A DNA stretch of 64,000 nucleotides. It comes from Streptomyces humicola (lineage in GTDB: Bacteria; Actinomycetota; Actinomycetes; Streptomycetales; Streptomycetaceae). Position numbers and translations under genes: made by a program. Each line of letters starts with the position of its first letter. Within the stretch, counting starts at the first letter, position 1. Shown one piece after another: positions 43,448 through 52,439 of this stretch. The stretch covers positions 62,001 to 126,000 of the forward strand of contig NZ_JANFNG010000005.1 of assembly GCF_024436035.1 (NCBI RefSeq). The letters run 5' to 3'. The notes below the pieces were generated by a model that was not told the DNA's origin, made no database searches, and saw only the letters and a list, made by a program, of their open reading frames with translations.

Positions 43448-43990
43448 GTGGAGAACCATGACGTCCGTGGACGGCCCGCCCGGGAACTGAGCGACGAGGA
43501 ACTGGAACAGCAGGGGACCAGTGCCCACGAGACCCGCAACTGGGTCTTCCTGCACGGCAGCGCTGAGCAGTACGCCCTGCATACCACGCGAATGCTCGAG
43601 CTGGAATGGGAGTACATCCGCCGGTTCCCCAAGCGGACCTGGCAGAGTTCGGGCGGACTCCCGAGCGATGTCAAGGTCACCGCCGAGGCGTGGGCGGAGA
43701 CCCTGCGCGGAGTGGTCCGCCAGTTGGAGTCGCTTGTCGAGCTTCCCGACAACACCCTGGCCCCGCCGGTCGGCAGCGGTCCCCGGGCCGCCTTCCTCCA
43801 GCGGATCGCCGACGCGCCGGGCGGCCGCGTGCATAAACTGGAGGCGCACCAGGCCGCCCGTGAAGTCGGGCTCGGCCGGGCCGCGGTGGCCACGCTCTAC
43901 AACGAGGAGCCCGCGCTGCTCGCTGCCGACATGCAGTACCGCGTCATCACCGGCGCCGGCCGCGCCTGGCTCGCGGCGGAGGCCGGCTGA
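43448..43990 (+). CDS. Small hypothetical protein (DUF6158-like N-terminus)
   Basis: 180 residues. The first 60 (ARELSDEELEQQ, HETRNWVFLHGSAEQYALHT, RMLELEWEYIRRFP) resemble small actinobacterial proteins of unknown function of the DUF6158 type. The second half (HQAAREVGLGRAAVATLYNE) could be a small helix-turn-helix-like unit. The GTG at 43448 has GGAAGGGG five bases upstream, a strong site, so it is probably translated. A 21-bp terminator follows the stop. I do not know its role. Confidence 0.6.
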   Translation: MENHDVRGRPARELSDEELEQQGTSAHETRNWVFLHGSAEQYALHTTRMLELEWEYIRRFPKRTWQSSGGLPSDVKVTAEAWAETLRGVVRQLESLVELPDNTLAPPVGSGPRAAFLQRIADAPGGRVHKLEAHQAAREVGLGRAAVATLYNEEPALLAADMQYRVITGAGRAWLAAEAG

Positions 43991-44010
43991 ACTGGCCGAG
44001 GCGGCGGGCC

Positions 44011-44089
44011 GCGCAGGACCCGTAAGGCCGCAGGACCTGCAAAAGACAAGGTGGCCGCCGCGTGATGCGGCGGCCACCTTGTCTTTTCC
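44011..44089 (+). terminator. Strong terminator within a repeated element (copy A)
   Basis: AAAAGACAAGGTGGCCGCCGC and its exact reverse complement face each other across GTGAT, a 21-bp stem ending in a T-run. With the 30 bases before it (from 44011) it is repeated inverted at 48436-48503. It lies 20 bases after the 43448 gene and can also end the crotonase transcript coming from the right. Confidence 0.8.
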
Positions 44090-44130
44090 CCCGAGTGTCC
44101 CCTGCCCGGGAGTCTGGGCCTGCGGGAGCG

Positions 44131-45009
44131 TCAGCGGCTCTTGCCGTTGCCGTTGTAGTGGCTGTCCCGGTCGGCGAAGGCGTCGCGCGTGCCGAGGCGG
44201 CTGCGCTCGCGCAGGAAGTTGAACTCGTCGGGCTCGAACCGGAGGTTGGTGCCGAGGGTGTGCCCGACGTAACCGCGCCAGAACTGCTGGGAGCCGCCGA
44301 GGCTGTCCAGCGCCATCTGCCACACGGCCTTGCCGGTGACCAGCGCGTCCCTGGGGTGCTGGGCCACCTTGCGCGCCCATTCCTCCACGGTCGCTTCGAG
44401 GTCCTCCTCGGGCACCGAGCGGTTGACCAGGCCCCACTCGGCGGCCTGCGTGCCGTTGAACTCCTCGCCGAGCAGGAGGAGTTCGCGTGCGCGCTTGGGG
44501 CCGTACTTCATGATCTGGGTGTTCAGGTGCCAGGTGTTGCCCGCGAGGCCCAAGCGCTGCTCGGCGTGGCTGAAGCGCGCGGTGTCCGCGCAGATCGCCA
44601 GGTCGACCAGTTCCGCGATGTAAAGGCCCGCGCCGACGCACACGCCCTGGATCTGGGCGATCACCGGCTTGAGCGAGTAGTGGAAGGCCATGTAGTTCAT
44701 GCCGAGCCTGCGGTCGCGGGCCAGCCGGGAGCGCTGGCTGGGGCGGCGCGGTTTCTCGCCGTCGGCCTCCGGTTCCAGACCGTAGGAACGCACCGCGTCG
44801 TCGTAGTCATGGCCCGCGCAGAACGACTTGCCCCGTCCTTGAAGGATGATGACCCGGACCGAGTCGTCCTCCTCGGCCTCGTGCAGCAGCTCGACCAGCC
44901 GGTCGAGGTCGTCGAAGCGCATTGCGTTGTGCTTGGCGGGGCGGTTGAGTATCAGCCGCGCGACTGGGCCGTCCGTCTCCAGCAGAACTGCGTCGTCGTC
45001 CACAGTCAT
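44131..45009 (-). CDS. Crotonase-family protein (enoyl-CoA hydratase/isomerase-like)
   Basis: About 292 residues with the crotonase fold: oxyanion-hole regions SFCAGHDYDD and GVCVGAGLYIAEL. The first catalytic Glu of hydratases (GGGxE) is replaced by Tyr (GAGLY), while a Glu is kept at SHAEQRLG. A charged insertion (EADGEKPRRPSQRSRLARD) lies after the oxyanion loop and a long C-terminus extends the fold. It is probably not a plain hydratase; isomerase, hydrolase or C-C lyase activity is possible. The ATG at 45009 follows GAGGAAG. It is divergent from the aldehyde dehydrogenase gene. Confidence 0.8.
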   Translation of the reverse strand: MTVDDDAVLLETDGPVARLILNRPAKHNAMRFDDLDRLVELLHEAEEDDSVRVIILQGRGKSFCAGHDYDDAVRSYGLEPEADGEKPRRPSQRSRLARDRRLGMNYMAFHYSLKPVIAQIQGVCVGAGLYIAELVDLAICADTARFSHAEQRLGLAGNTWHLNTQIMKYGPKRARELLLLGEEFNGTQAAEWGLVNRSVPEEDLEATVEEWARKVAQHPRDALVTGKAVWQMALDSLGGSQQFWRGYVGHTLGTNLRFEPDEFNFLRERSRLGTRDAFADRDSHYNGNGKSR

Positions 45010-45312
45010 CCTCACTTCCTCGGCACCTATTCTATACAGATATGAGCACTATACTCCACACGACGTAGAATATTGACGCCGCACCGCGCCCTCGGGATGG
45101 AAACCGCAACGCATACCGTCACGGGTGCAGCGATCCGGGATCTCCCCAAAATGTTCTACATATTCTGAGTATTAGTTGCGCTACGTGTTGACTAGACGAC
45201 GACTGGTCCCTATGTTCAAGTGCGCAGCGTCACCCCTCAACATGACAAGCGACCCACCCAGGACGGGATCTGTCAGGGTTCGCTCGAGCGGTCACCAGCA
45301 AAGGAGCCGGGC
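45010..45312. other. Divergent regulatory region, crotonase/ALDH
   Basis: A/T-rich segments at 45025-45080 and 45150-45190 contain GTAGAA (45065-45070) and TTCTAC (45154-45159). ATTCTA near 45030 and TAGAAT at 45066 face each other. The ALDH promoter lies at 45188-45216. No gene is seen. Confidence 0.5.
45188..45216 (+). promoter_or_regulatory. Promoter of the ALDH-ADH unit
   Basis: TTGACT, 17 bases, TATGTT, close to consensus with ideal spacing. The predicted start of transcription is about 90 bases before the ALDH ATG. Confidence 0.6.
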
Positions 45313-46755
45313 ATGGCAGTGTTGCATGACAAGTTGTACATCGACGGGGGCTGGGTCGACCCGGCGACGGATCGCCGCATCGAGGCCATCAATGCGACGA
45401 CTGAGGAGCCGCTGGGCAGCGTGCCCGAGGCGAGCGAGGCAGACGTCGACCGCGCGGTCCAGGCCGCCAGGCGAGCCTTCGACGACTCCGGCTGGTCCAC
45501 CCTGCCCGCCGCCGACCGTGCCGCCGTCATCAACCGCTTCGCCGACGCCGTCGAGAAGCGCACGGAGCAGCTCACCCGCATCGTGAGCCTCCAGAACGGC
45601 ATGCCGATCAGCCTGGCGCAGGCGATGGAAGGCGGTTACGGCGTCGCGCTGCTGCGTTACTACGCCGCGCTGGCCGCCTCCTCCGAGCGCGTCGAGCGCC
45701 GGCCGTCGCCGCTGGGCTTCGACACTCTCGTGCAGCGCAACCCGGTCGGTGTGGTTGGCGCCATCGTGCCGTGGAACTACCCGGTCGTCCTCGCGATCAC
45801 CAAGATCGGCCCCGCGCTCGCCGCGGGCTGCACGATCGTCATCAAGCCCTCCCCCGGCACCGTGCTCGACAGCTTCGTGCTGGCCGAGGCCGCGGACGAG
45901 GCGGGCATCCCGGCCGGCGTCATCAACTGGGTGCCTGGCGGCCGTGAGCTCGGCGCCTACCTGGTGCAGCACCCCGGCATCGACAAGGTCGCCTTCACCG
46001 GCTCCACCGCCGCGGGCCGGATCATCGCCGAGAACTGCGGCCGGCTGATGCGTCCGGTGAGCCTGGAGCTCGGTGGCAAGTCCGCGGCGCTCATCCTCGA
46101 CGACGCCGACCTGAACAAGGTGACCGAGGGTCTGTTCTTCGCCTCGCTGGCGAACAACGGCCAGACCTGCATGGCGTGCACCCGCATCCTCGCGCCGAGC
46201 AACCGGTACGACGAGGTCGTGGACGCGATCTCCGCGTGGATGGGCAACCTGAAGGTCGGCGACCCTCTGGACCCGAGCACCGAGGTCGGCCCGCTCGCCT
46301 CCTCCGAACACCGCGACCGCGTCGAGGGCTTCATCGCCAAGGGACGCGGCGAGGGCGCCCGGCTCGCGCTCGGTGGCAGCCGGCCGGCCGGCATCGACCG
46401 CGGCTGGTACGTGGAACCGACGGTCTTCGCCGACGTGGACAACTCCTCCACCATCGCCACCCAAGAGATCTTCGGACCGGTGCTGTCCGTGATCAAGTAC
46501 GACAGCGACGACGACGCGGTGAAGATCGCCAACGAGTCGGACTACGGTCTGGGCGGCACCGTCTGGTCCAGCGACCCGGAGCGGGCCATCGCGATCGCGG
46601 ACCGCGTGCAGACCGGAACGATCGGCGTCAACGGATACGTGGTCGACCTCAACGCGCCGTTCGGCGGTGTGAAGCAGAGCGGCCTCGGGCGGGAGTTCGG
46701 CCCCGAAGCCATCTCCGGCTACCAGCAGCTGAAGTCGATCTACCTGCCGGGCTGA
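45313..46755 (+). CDS. Aldehyde dehydrogenase
   Basis: 480 residues of the NAD-dependent ALDH family: VPWNYPVV, IKPSPGTVLDSF, FTGSTAAGR, the general-base Glu in LELGGKSAAL and the catalytic Cys in NNGQTCMACTR. It oxidises an aldehyde to the acid. The ATG at 45313 has AGGAG nearby. The next gene is an alcohol dehydrogenase, so the pair can take an alcohol to an acid. Family features resemble benzaldehyde or terpenoid-aldehyde dehydrogenases, but specificity is not certain. Confidence 0.9.
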   Translation: MAVLHDKLYIDGGWVDPATDRRIEAINATTEEPLGSVPEASEADVDRAVQAARRAFDDSGWSTLPAADRAAVINRFADAVEKRTEQLTRIVSLQNGMPISLAQAMEGGYGVALLRYYAALAASSERVERRPSPLGFDTLVQRNPVGVVGAIVPWNYPVVLAITKIGPALAAGCTIVIKPSPGTVLDSFVLAEAADEAGIPAGVINWVPGGRELGAYLVQHPGIDKVAFTGSTAAGRIIAENCGRLMRPVSLELGGKSAALILDDADLNKVTEGLFFASLANNGQTCMACTRILAPSNRYDEVVDAISAWMGNLKVGDPLDPSTEVGPLASSEHRDRVEGFIAKGRGEGARLALGGSRPAGIDRGWYVEPTVFADVDNSSTIATQEIFGPVLSVIKYDSDDDAVKIANESDYGLGGTVWSSDPERAIAIADRVQTGTIGVNGYVVDLNAPFGGVKQSGLGREFGPEAISGYQQLKSIYLPG

Positions 46756-46761
46756 GGCTCT

Positions 46762-46793
46762 CCGTACGGGCCGGCTCCGTTCGGCCCGTACGG
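46762..46793 (+). terminator. Hairpin between ALDH and ADH genes
   Basis: CCGTACGGGCC and GGCCCGTACGG form an 11-bp stem with a 10-base loop, just after the ALDH stop. No T-run follows, so partial attenuation or message processing is more likely than full termination. Confidence 0.45.
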
Positions 46794-46837
46794 CCTCACC
46801 GCTTCACCATCCCCTTCATTCCACAGGAGCAAGATCC

Positions 46838-47935
46838 ATGCGCATCACGGCCGCAGTCGTGCGGGAAGCAGCACAGCCGTTCATCCTCGAAGAACTCGAA
46901 CTCGACGCCCCGGGCGACGGCGAGATCCTCGTCAAGGTCCACTCCTCCGGCATCTGTCACACCGACATCGGTGTGCGCAACCAGTGGCTGCCAGTGCCGC
47001 TCCCGCTCGTGCTCGGGCACGAGGGCGCCGGTGTGGTCGAGGCCGTCGGCGCGGGCGTGACCAAGGTCGCCCCCGGCGACAAGGTCGTCCTGACCTACGC
47101 GGCGTGCCACGAGTGCGTCATGTGCAAGCGCGGCGAGCCCGCCTACTGCGAGCAGTTCGCTCTGCGCAACGTCGCGGGTTCGCGCCCCGACGGCACGAAC
47201 GCCCTGCATGGCGAGGGCGACATCCACGGCTTCTTCTTCAGCCAGTCCTCCTTCGGTACCTACGCCATCGCCGTCGAGAGCAACGTGGTGAAGGTCTCCC
47301 CGGACGCCGACCTGTCCATCGTCGGCCCGCTCGGCTGCGGCATCCAGACCGGCGCCGGCACCGTCCTCAACCGCCTGAACCCGCCCGCCGGTTCGAGCCT
47401 GGTGGTGTTCGGCACGGGCGCGGTCGGCCTGGCCGCCCTGATGGCCGCCAAGGTCACGGGCTGCACGAAGATCATCGCCGTCGACCTGGTGGACGAGCGA
47501 CTCAAGCTGGCCGAGGAGCTCGGCGCGACCCACACGATCAACGGCGGCACCACCGACGTCGTCGACGAGATCCGCAAGATCACCGGCCGCGGCGCGGACT
47601 ACGCAGTCGACACCACCGCAGTGACGCCCGTCGTGCGGCAGGCCGTCAGCGCGCTGGCGCCCAAGGGCACCTGCGCCACCCTCGGCTTCGGCACCGCCGG
47701 CACCAACATCGAGGTCGACATGCTCGAGTTCCTCATGGCCGGCCGCAACATCGTCGGCGTCACCGAGGGCGACGCGCGTCCCGAAGAGTTCATCCCGCGA
47801 CTGATCGAACTGCACGCACAGGGACGCTTCCCGTACGACAAGCTCATTACCAGCTACCCCTTCAAGGACATAAACACCGCGTGCGAGGACTCCGAGGCGG
47901 GCAAGACCATCAAGCCCGTGCTCCAGATGGTATGA
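46838..47935 (+). CDS. Zinc-dependent alcohol dehydrogenase (XylB/aryl-alcohol type)
   Basis: 365 residues of the zinc MDR family. Catalytic zinc ligands lie in GICHTDIG and GHEGAG, structural zinc cysteines in CHECVMCKRGEPAYC, and the NAD site in VFGTGAVGLAAL. The LGCGIQTGAGTVLN stretch is typical of aryl-alcohol/XylB-like enzymes. It oxidises a primary alcohol such as a benzylic or allylic alcohol to the aldehyde used by the upstream ALDH. AGGAGCAAGATCC precedes the ATG. Confidence 0.9.
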   Translation: MRITAAVVREAAQPFILEELELDAPGDGEILVKVHSSGICHTDIGVRNQWLPVPLPLVLGHEGAGVVEAVGAGVTKVAPGDKVVLTYAACHECVMCKRGEPAYCEQFALRNVAGSRPDGTNALHGEGDIHGFFFSQSSFGTYAIAVESNVVKVSPDADLSIVGPLGCGIQTGAGTVLNRLNPPAGSSLVVFGTGAVGLAALMAAKVTGCTKIIAVDLVDERLKLAEELGATHTINGGTTDVVDEIRKITGRGADYAVDTTAVTPVVRQAVSALAPKGTCATLGFGTAGTNIEVDMLEFLMAGRNIVGVTEGDARPEEFIPRLIELHAQGRFPYDKLITSYPFKDINTACEDSEAGKTIKPVLQMV

Positions 47936-47963
47936 CCGCGCTCTGCCTGACGGACCGTCCCTG

Positions 47964-48007
47964 AGGTCGTCGGCCGGCTCTCCGTCGGCCGACGACCTGT
48001 CTATTTT
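47964..48007 (+). terminator. Terminator of the ALDH-ADH unit
   Basis: AGGTCGTCGGCCG and CGGCCGACGACCT form a perfect 13-bp stem with a 9-base loop, followed by GTCTATTTT. It has the form of a classical intrinsic terminator. Confidence 0.8.
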
Positions 48008-48039
48008 CCAGGCTCTTCATAACGGTGAGCCCCATTCGG

Positions 48040-48440
48040 TCGCGGTGCGGGTGACGCACCGGGTTCCACCCGCTGTTCGGGCGGGAGTTGGAATCCCTCA
48101 AGCGTGAGCAGAGCTGGGCGCGACCTGGTCTATGTCCATCACGAGGACGGCGACCTGGTCACCGTGCCGACGGCGCGGACGGCATGGCTGCGGGACCCGT
48201 CGTGGTGATGGCGGCCGACCGGGCGGCGTTCCGGACCCAGGGTGCGTCAATCCACGCTCTACCGGGTCGCGCACAACACAGAGTCCACCGCGGTCCAGTA
48301 CGACCTGCGCGGTCGGGCCATCGCCCTGGGCTGGTCGGCCGAACGCGTGCGCGTCATCGACGTGGACCAGGGCCACTCGGCGGTCTCAGCGCCCGACCGC
48401 GCAGGCCTCCAGCGCCTGGTGGCCGAGGTGTCACAGGTGA
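48040..48440 (+). pseudogene. Relic of a serine-recombinase element
   Basis: The first 170 bases encode fragments (FHPLFGRELESLKREQSWA, DLVYVHHEDGDLVTVPTA) that resemble the small DUF5372-like protein found next to such recombinases. From 48242 the frame reads RQSTLYRVAHNTESTAVQYD, then ALGWSAERVRVIDVDQGHSA and RAGLQRLVAEVS. This is the N-terminus of a resolvase/serine-recombinase protein, normally ending in ...DADQGxSG...RxGFQxLVAEV. Homology stops exactly where repeat copy B begins. Several frames are broken, so the element is dead. Confidence 0.6.
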
Positions 48441-48503
48441 CCACCGCATCACGCGGCGGTCACCTTGTCTTTTGCGGGACCTGCGGCCTTACGGGTCCTG
48501 CGC
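48436..48503 (-). terminator. Repeated terminator element (copy B)
   Basis: Reverse complement of copy A (44011-44078) with 5 differences in 68 bases. One G-to-A change in the left arm is matched by a C-to-T change in the right arm, so the stem is kept. It lies directly downstream of the acyl-CoA ligase stop and cuts the recombinase relic. Confidence 0.65.
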
Positions 48504-48527
48504 GGACCGGCCGCGGCCCCGTAAGAC

Positions 48528-50123
<1,596 letters not shown>

Positions 50124-50142
50124 CGCTGTGTCCTCACGGTCA

Positions 50143-50349
50143 TCACGCGTCATGGATGAGGGAAATCGCCTGTTCCGGGCAGTTGTCGACGGCGAGCTCG
50201 GCCTTTCCGCGCTGGTCGTCGGGTACGGTCCCGTCGCCGTTCTCGGTGGAGAACCCCTCCTCGTCGGCGGTGAACAAGCTCGGCGCCAGCACGATGCACC
50301 GGTTGTGCCCTTGGCACAGTTCGGGGTTGACATGAACCTTCATCGACAT
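50143..50349 (-). CDS. Small 3Fe-4S ferredoxin
   Basis: 68 residues with LCQGHNRC (Cys 12 and 18) and NCPEQAI as the third cysteine, a P450-type 3Fe-4S ferredoxin. AAGGA lies six bases before the ATG. No P450 gene is adjacent, so it may serve one of the two P450s elsewhere in the window. It lies 17 bases after the crotonase and 19 bases before the ligase. Confidence 0.88.
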   Translation of the reverse strand: MSMKVHVNPELCQGHNRCIVLAPSLFTADEEGFSTENGDGTVPDDQRGKAELAVDNCPEQAISLIHDA

Positions 50350-50366
50350 CTCCGTTCCTTGTGTGA

Positions 50367-51188
50367 TCAGCGGACGAACTTGGGCGCGCGCTTCTCCATC
50401 AGCGCCGCGACGCCCTCCGCGTAGTCGGGCTTGTTCATGAGCGCCCCGATCAGTGCCTTGCTCTCCTCGACGGCCGCCCGGATGTCGCTGTGCAGCAGGT
50501 CGGCCCACAGCTGCCGCTTCGTGGTGGTCACCGCTTCGGGGGAGGCGGCGGCCAGCATGTGCGCGAACTCGTCGACGTGCTTGGCAAACTCCGCCTCGGG
50601 CAGCACCTTGTTGAAGAAGCCCATCGACCCCAGCTCCTCGGCGAGGAACACCCGGCCGGTGAGGAGGATGTCGGCCGCGTGCGTCATCCCGATCAGCCGC
50701 GGCATGATCCACGACAGCCCGTATTCCGCGGGCAGTCCCAGCCGCGGAGTCGCCGTGGTGACCTTCGCGCCCTCGACGGCGAAGCGCAGGTCGCAGAAGG
50801 CTGCCAGCGCGACAGCGATTCCGGCGCACGCGCCGTTCACCGCCGCGATCATGGGCTTGCTCATGCCGAGCTGCCAGGCCATGTCGGCGTCGAACTCCGG
50901 CCGGATGCCGTAGCCGGGCCGCTCGGCGTCCTTGGGCAGGGCGGGGTCGTAGTGGTCGGCGGTGACGTAACCGGTAAGTGCCCTGGGGTCGGCGCCGACG
51001 CTGAAGGTGTGTCCCGTGCCGGTCAGCACGATGACCTTGACCTTCGGGTCGTCGTCGAGCTGCTTGCAGATCCAGCGGTACTCGTCGTGCATCCGGCCGG
51101 TCCACGAATTGCGCCGCTCGGGCCGGTGCAGCCAGACGGTGGCGACTCCTGCCTCATCGACGGCGTAGCGGGTGACCTTGAGCTCCAT
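50367..51188 (-). CDS. Crotonase-family protein lacking the usual catalytic glutamates
   Basis: 273 residues with the crotonase fold (TGTGHTFSVGADPRALTG, NGACAGIAVALAAFCDLRFA). The two hydratase glutamates are missing: the GGGxE position reads GIAVA and the FGQPE position reads VTTATP. A Glu is present a little later in LPAEYGLSW, as in a subgroup of actinobacterial enoyl-CoA hydratase-related proteins. The reaction is therefore uncertain. GGAGGAG precedes the ATG. It is the first gene of the unit with ferredoxin and ligase and is divergent from the ADH at 51339. Confidence 0.82.
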   Translation of the reverse strand: MELKVTRYAVDEAGVATVWLHRPERRNSWTGRMHDEYRWICKQLDDDPKVKVIVLTGTGHTFSVGADPRALTGYVTADHYDPALPKDAERPGYGIRPEFDADMAWQLGMSKPMIAAVNGACAGIAVALAAFCDLRFAVEGAKVTTATPRLGLPAEYGLSWIMPRLIGMTHAADILLTGRVFLAEELGSMGFFNKVLPEAEFAKHVDEFAHMLAAASPEAVTTTKRQLWADLLHSDIRAAVEESKALIGALMNKPDYAEGVAALMEKRAPKFVR

Positions 51189-51338
51189 CTCTCCTCCAGA
51201 TCGGCTGCTGTGGTCTGATACGTGCGGTTCCGCGTCCGGGTATGGCGCGAGCACCGAAAACACGCTTAAGCTATACAGCATGAGCGACTCAGTGACCACA
51301 TATGTAGACTACCCGAGTACCTGCTCCTGGGGTACCGC
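51189..51338. promoter_or_regulatory. Divergent promoter region, crotonase/ADH
   Basis: A/T-rich core at 51262-51312 with TATAGC and TATGTA as possible -10 boxes on opposite strands, and GTAGACTAC as a short inverted repeat. The CTACATAT string here also occurs at 45156-45163, and CTACATAG near 12684. It is likely the shared control region of both units. Confidence 0.4.
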
Positions 51339-52439
51339 ATGACCGGCGCCGCGGTGCTGACAAGCCCGCAACAGCCGCTGCAACTGGCCGAGGTCGACCT
51401 CCAGTCGCCGTCCCGGGGCGAGGTGACGATCGAGATCGGTGCCTCGGGCGTCTGCCACTCCGACATCTCGGTCTTCAACAAGACGCTGCCGCACCCGCTG
51501 CCGGTGGTCCTGGGTCACGAAGGCGCCGGCACCGTCGTCGAGGTCGGCGACGGCGTCACCGACGTCGCCCCGGGCGACCGCGTCGTGCTGTCCTGGCTGG
51601 CACAGTGCGGCACGTGCTTCTACTGTTCGCACGCCCAGCCCCAGCTGTGCGAGACCGCGGGCGTGGCCTTCGCCAAGGGCGCGCTGCTCGACGGCACCAC
51701 GCGGTACTCCCTCGGCGGTGAGCCGGTCTACCAGATGGCGGGCCTGGGCACTCTCTCCCAGCGCTGCGTCGTACCGGCCGGCGCGGCGGTGAAGATCCCC
51801 GACAGCATCCCGTTCTCGTCGGCGGCGCTGCTCGGCTGCGGTGTGCTCACCGGGTTCGGCGCGGCGGTCAACACCGCGGGCATCCGGGTCGGCGACACCG
51901 TCGTCATCGTCGGCTGCGGCGGCGTCGGGCTCAACGCGGTCCAGGGCGCCCGGATCGCCGGTGCCAGCACGGTCATCGCGATCGACATGCACCAGGAGCG
52001 CCTGGACCTTGCCGTCAAGCTCGGTGCCACCGAGGTGCTCCAGCCCTCGGACAAGACCGTCAAGGCGGTGCGGGCGCTGACCGGCGGACGCGGTGCCGAC
52101 CACGTGCTGGAGGTCGTGGGCCGCCAGGAGACCGTGCGGGACGCGGTCAAGATGACCCGCAGGGGCGGGCAGGTCGTCCTGGTCGGCGCGGCCGGCGACG
52201 ACGTGAACCTCACCGTCCCGGCGTTCACCGGCGTGGTGATGACCGAGAAGATCATCCGCGGCTCCCTGTACGGGTCCTCCGACGTCAAGCGCGACGTGCC
52301 GCGGCTGATCAGGCTGTACGAGAAGGGCGTGCTCAAACTCGACGAACTGGTCACCGAGACCTTCGAGTTCGACAAGGTCAACGACGCTGTCGACTACTGC
52401 GCCTCCGAAAAGGGCGCCCGAGCTGTGGTGGTGTTCTGA
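51339..52439 (+). CDS. Zinc-dependent alcohol dehydrogenase
   Basis: 366 residues, MDR family: catalytic zinc region GVCHSDIS and GHEGAG, structural zinc cysteines CGTCFYCSHAQPQLC, NAD site IVGCGGVGLNAVQG. It resembles the class III/NDMA-type and aryl-alcohol dehydrogenases in layout. The stop overlaps the ALDH start (TGATG), so alcohol and aldehyde steps are tightly coupled. It is a different subgroup from the ADH at 46838. Confidence 0.9.
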   Translation: MTGAAVLTSPQQPLQLAEVDLQSPSRGEVTIEIGASGVCHSDISVFNKTLPHPLPVVLGHEGAGTVVEVGDGVTDVAPGDRVVLSWLAQCGTCFYCSHAQPQLCETAGVAFAKGALLDGTTRYSLGGEPVYQMAGLGTLSQRCVVPAGAAVKIPDSIPFSSAALLGCGVLTGFGAAVNTAGIRVGDTVVIVGCGGVGLNAVQGARIAGASTVIAIDMHQERLDLAVKLGATEVLQPSDKTVKAVRALTGGRGADHVLEVVGRQETVRDAVKMTRRGGQVVLVGAAGDDVNLTVPAFTGVVMTEKIIRGSLYGSSDVKRDVPRLIRLYEKGVLKLDELVTETFEFDKVNDAVDYCASEKGARAVVVF

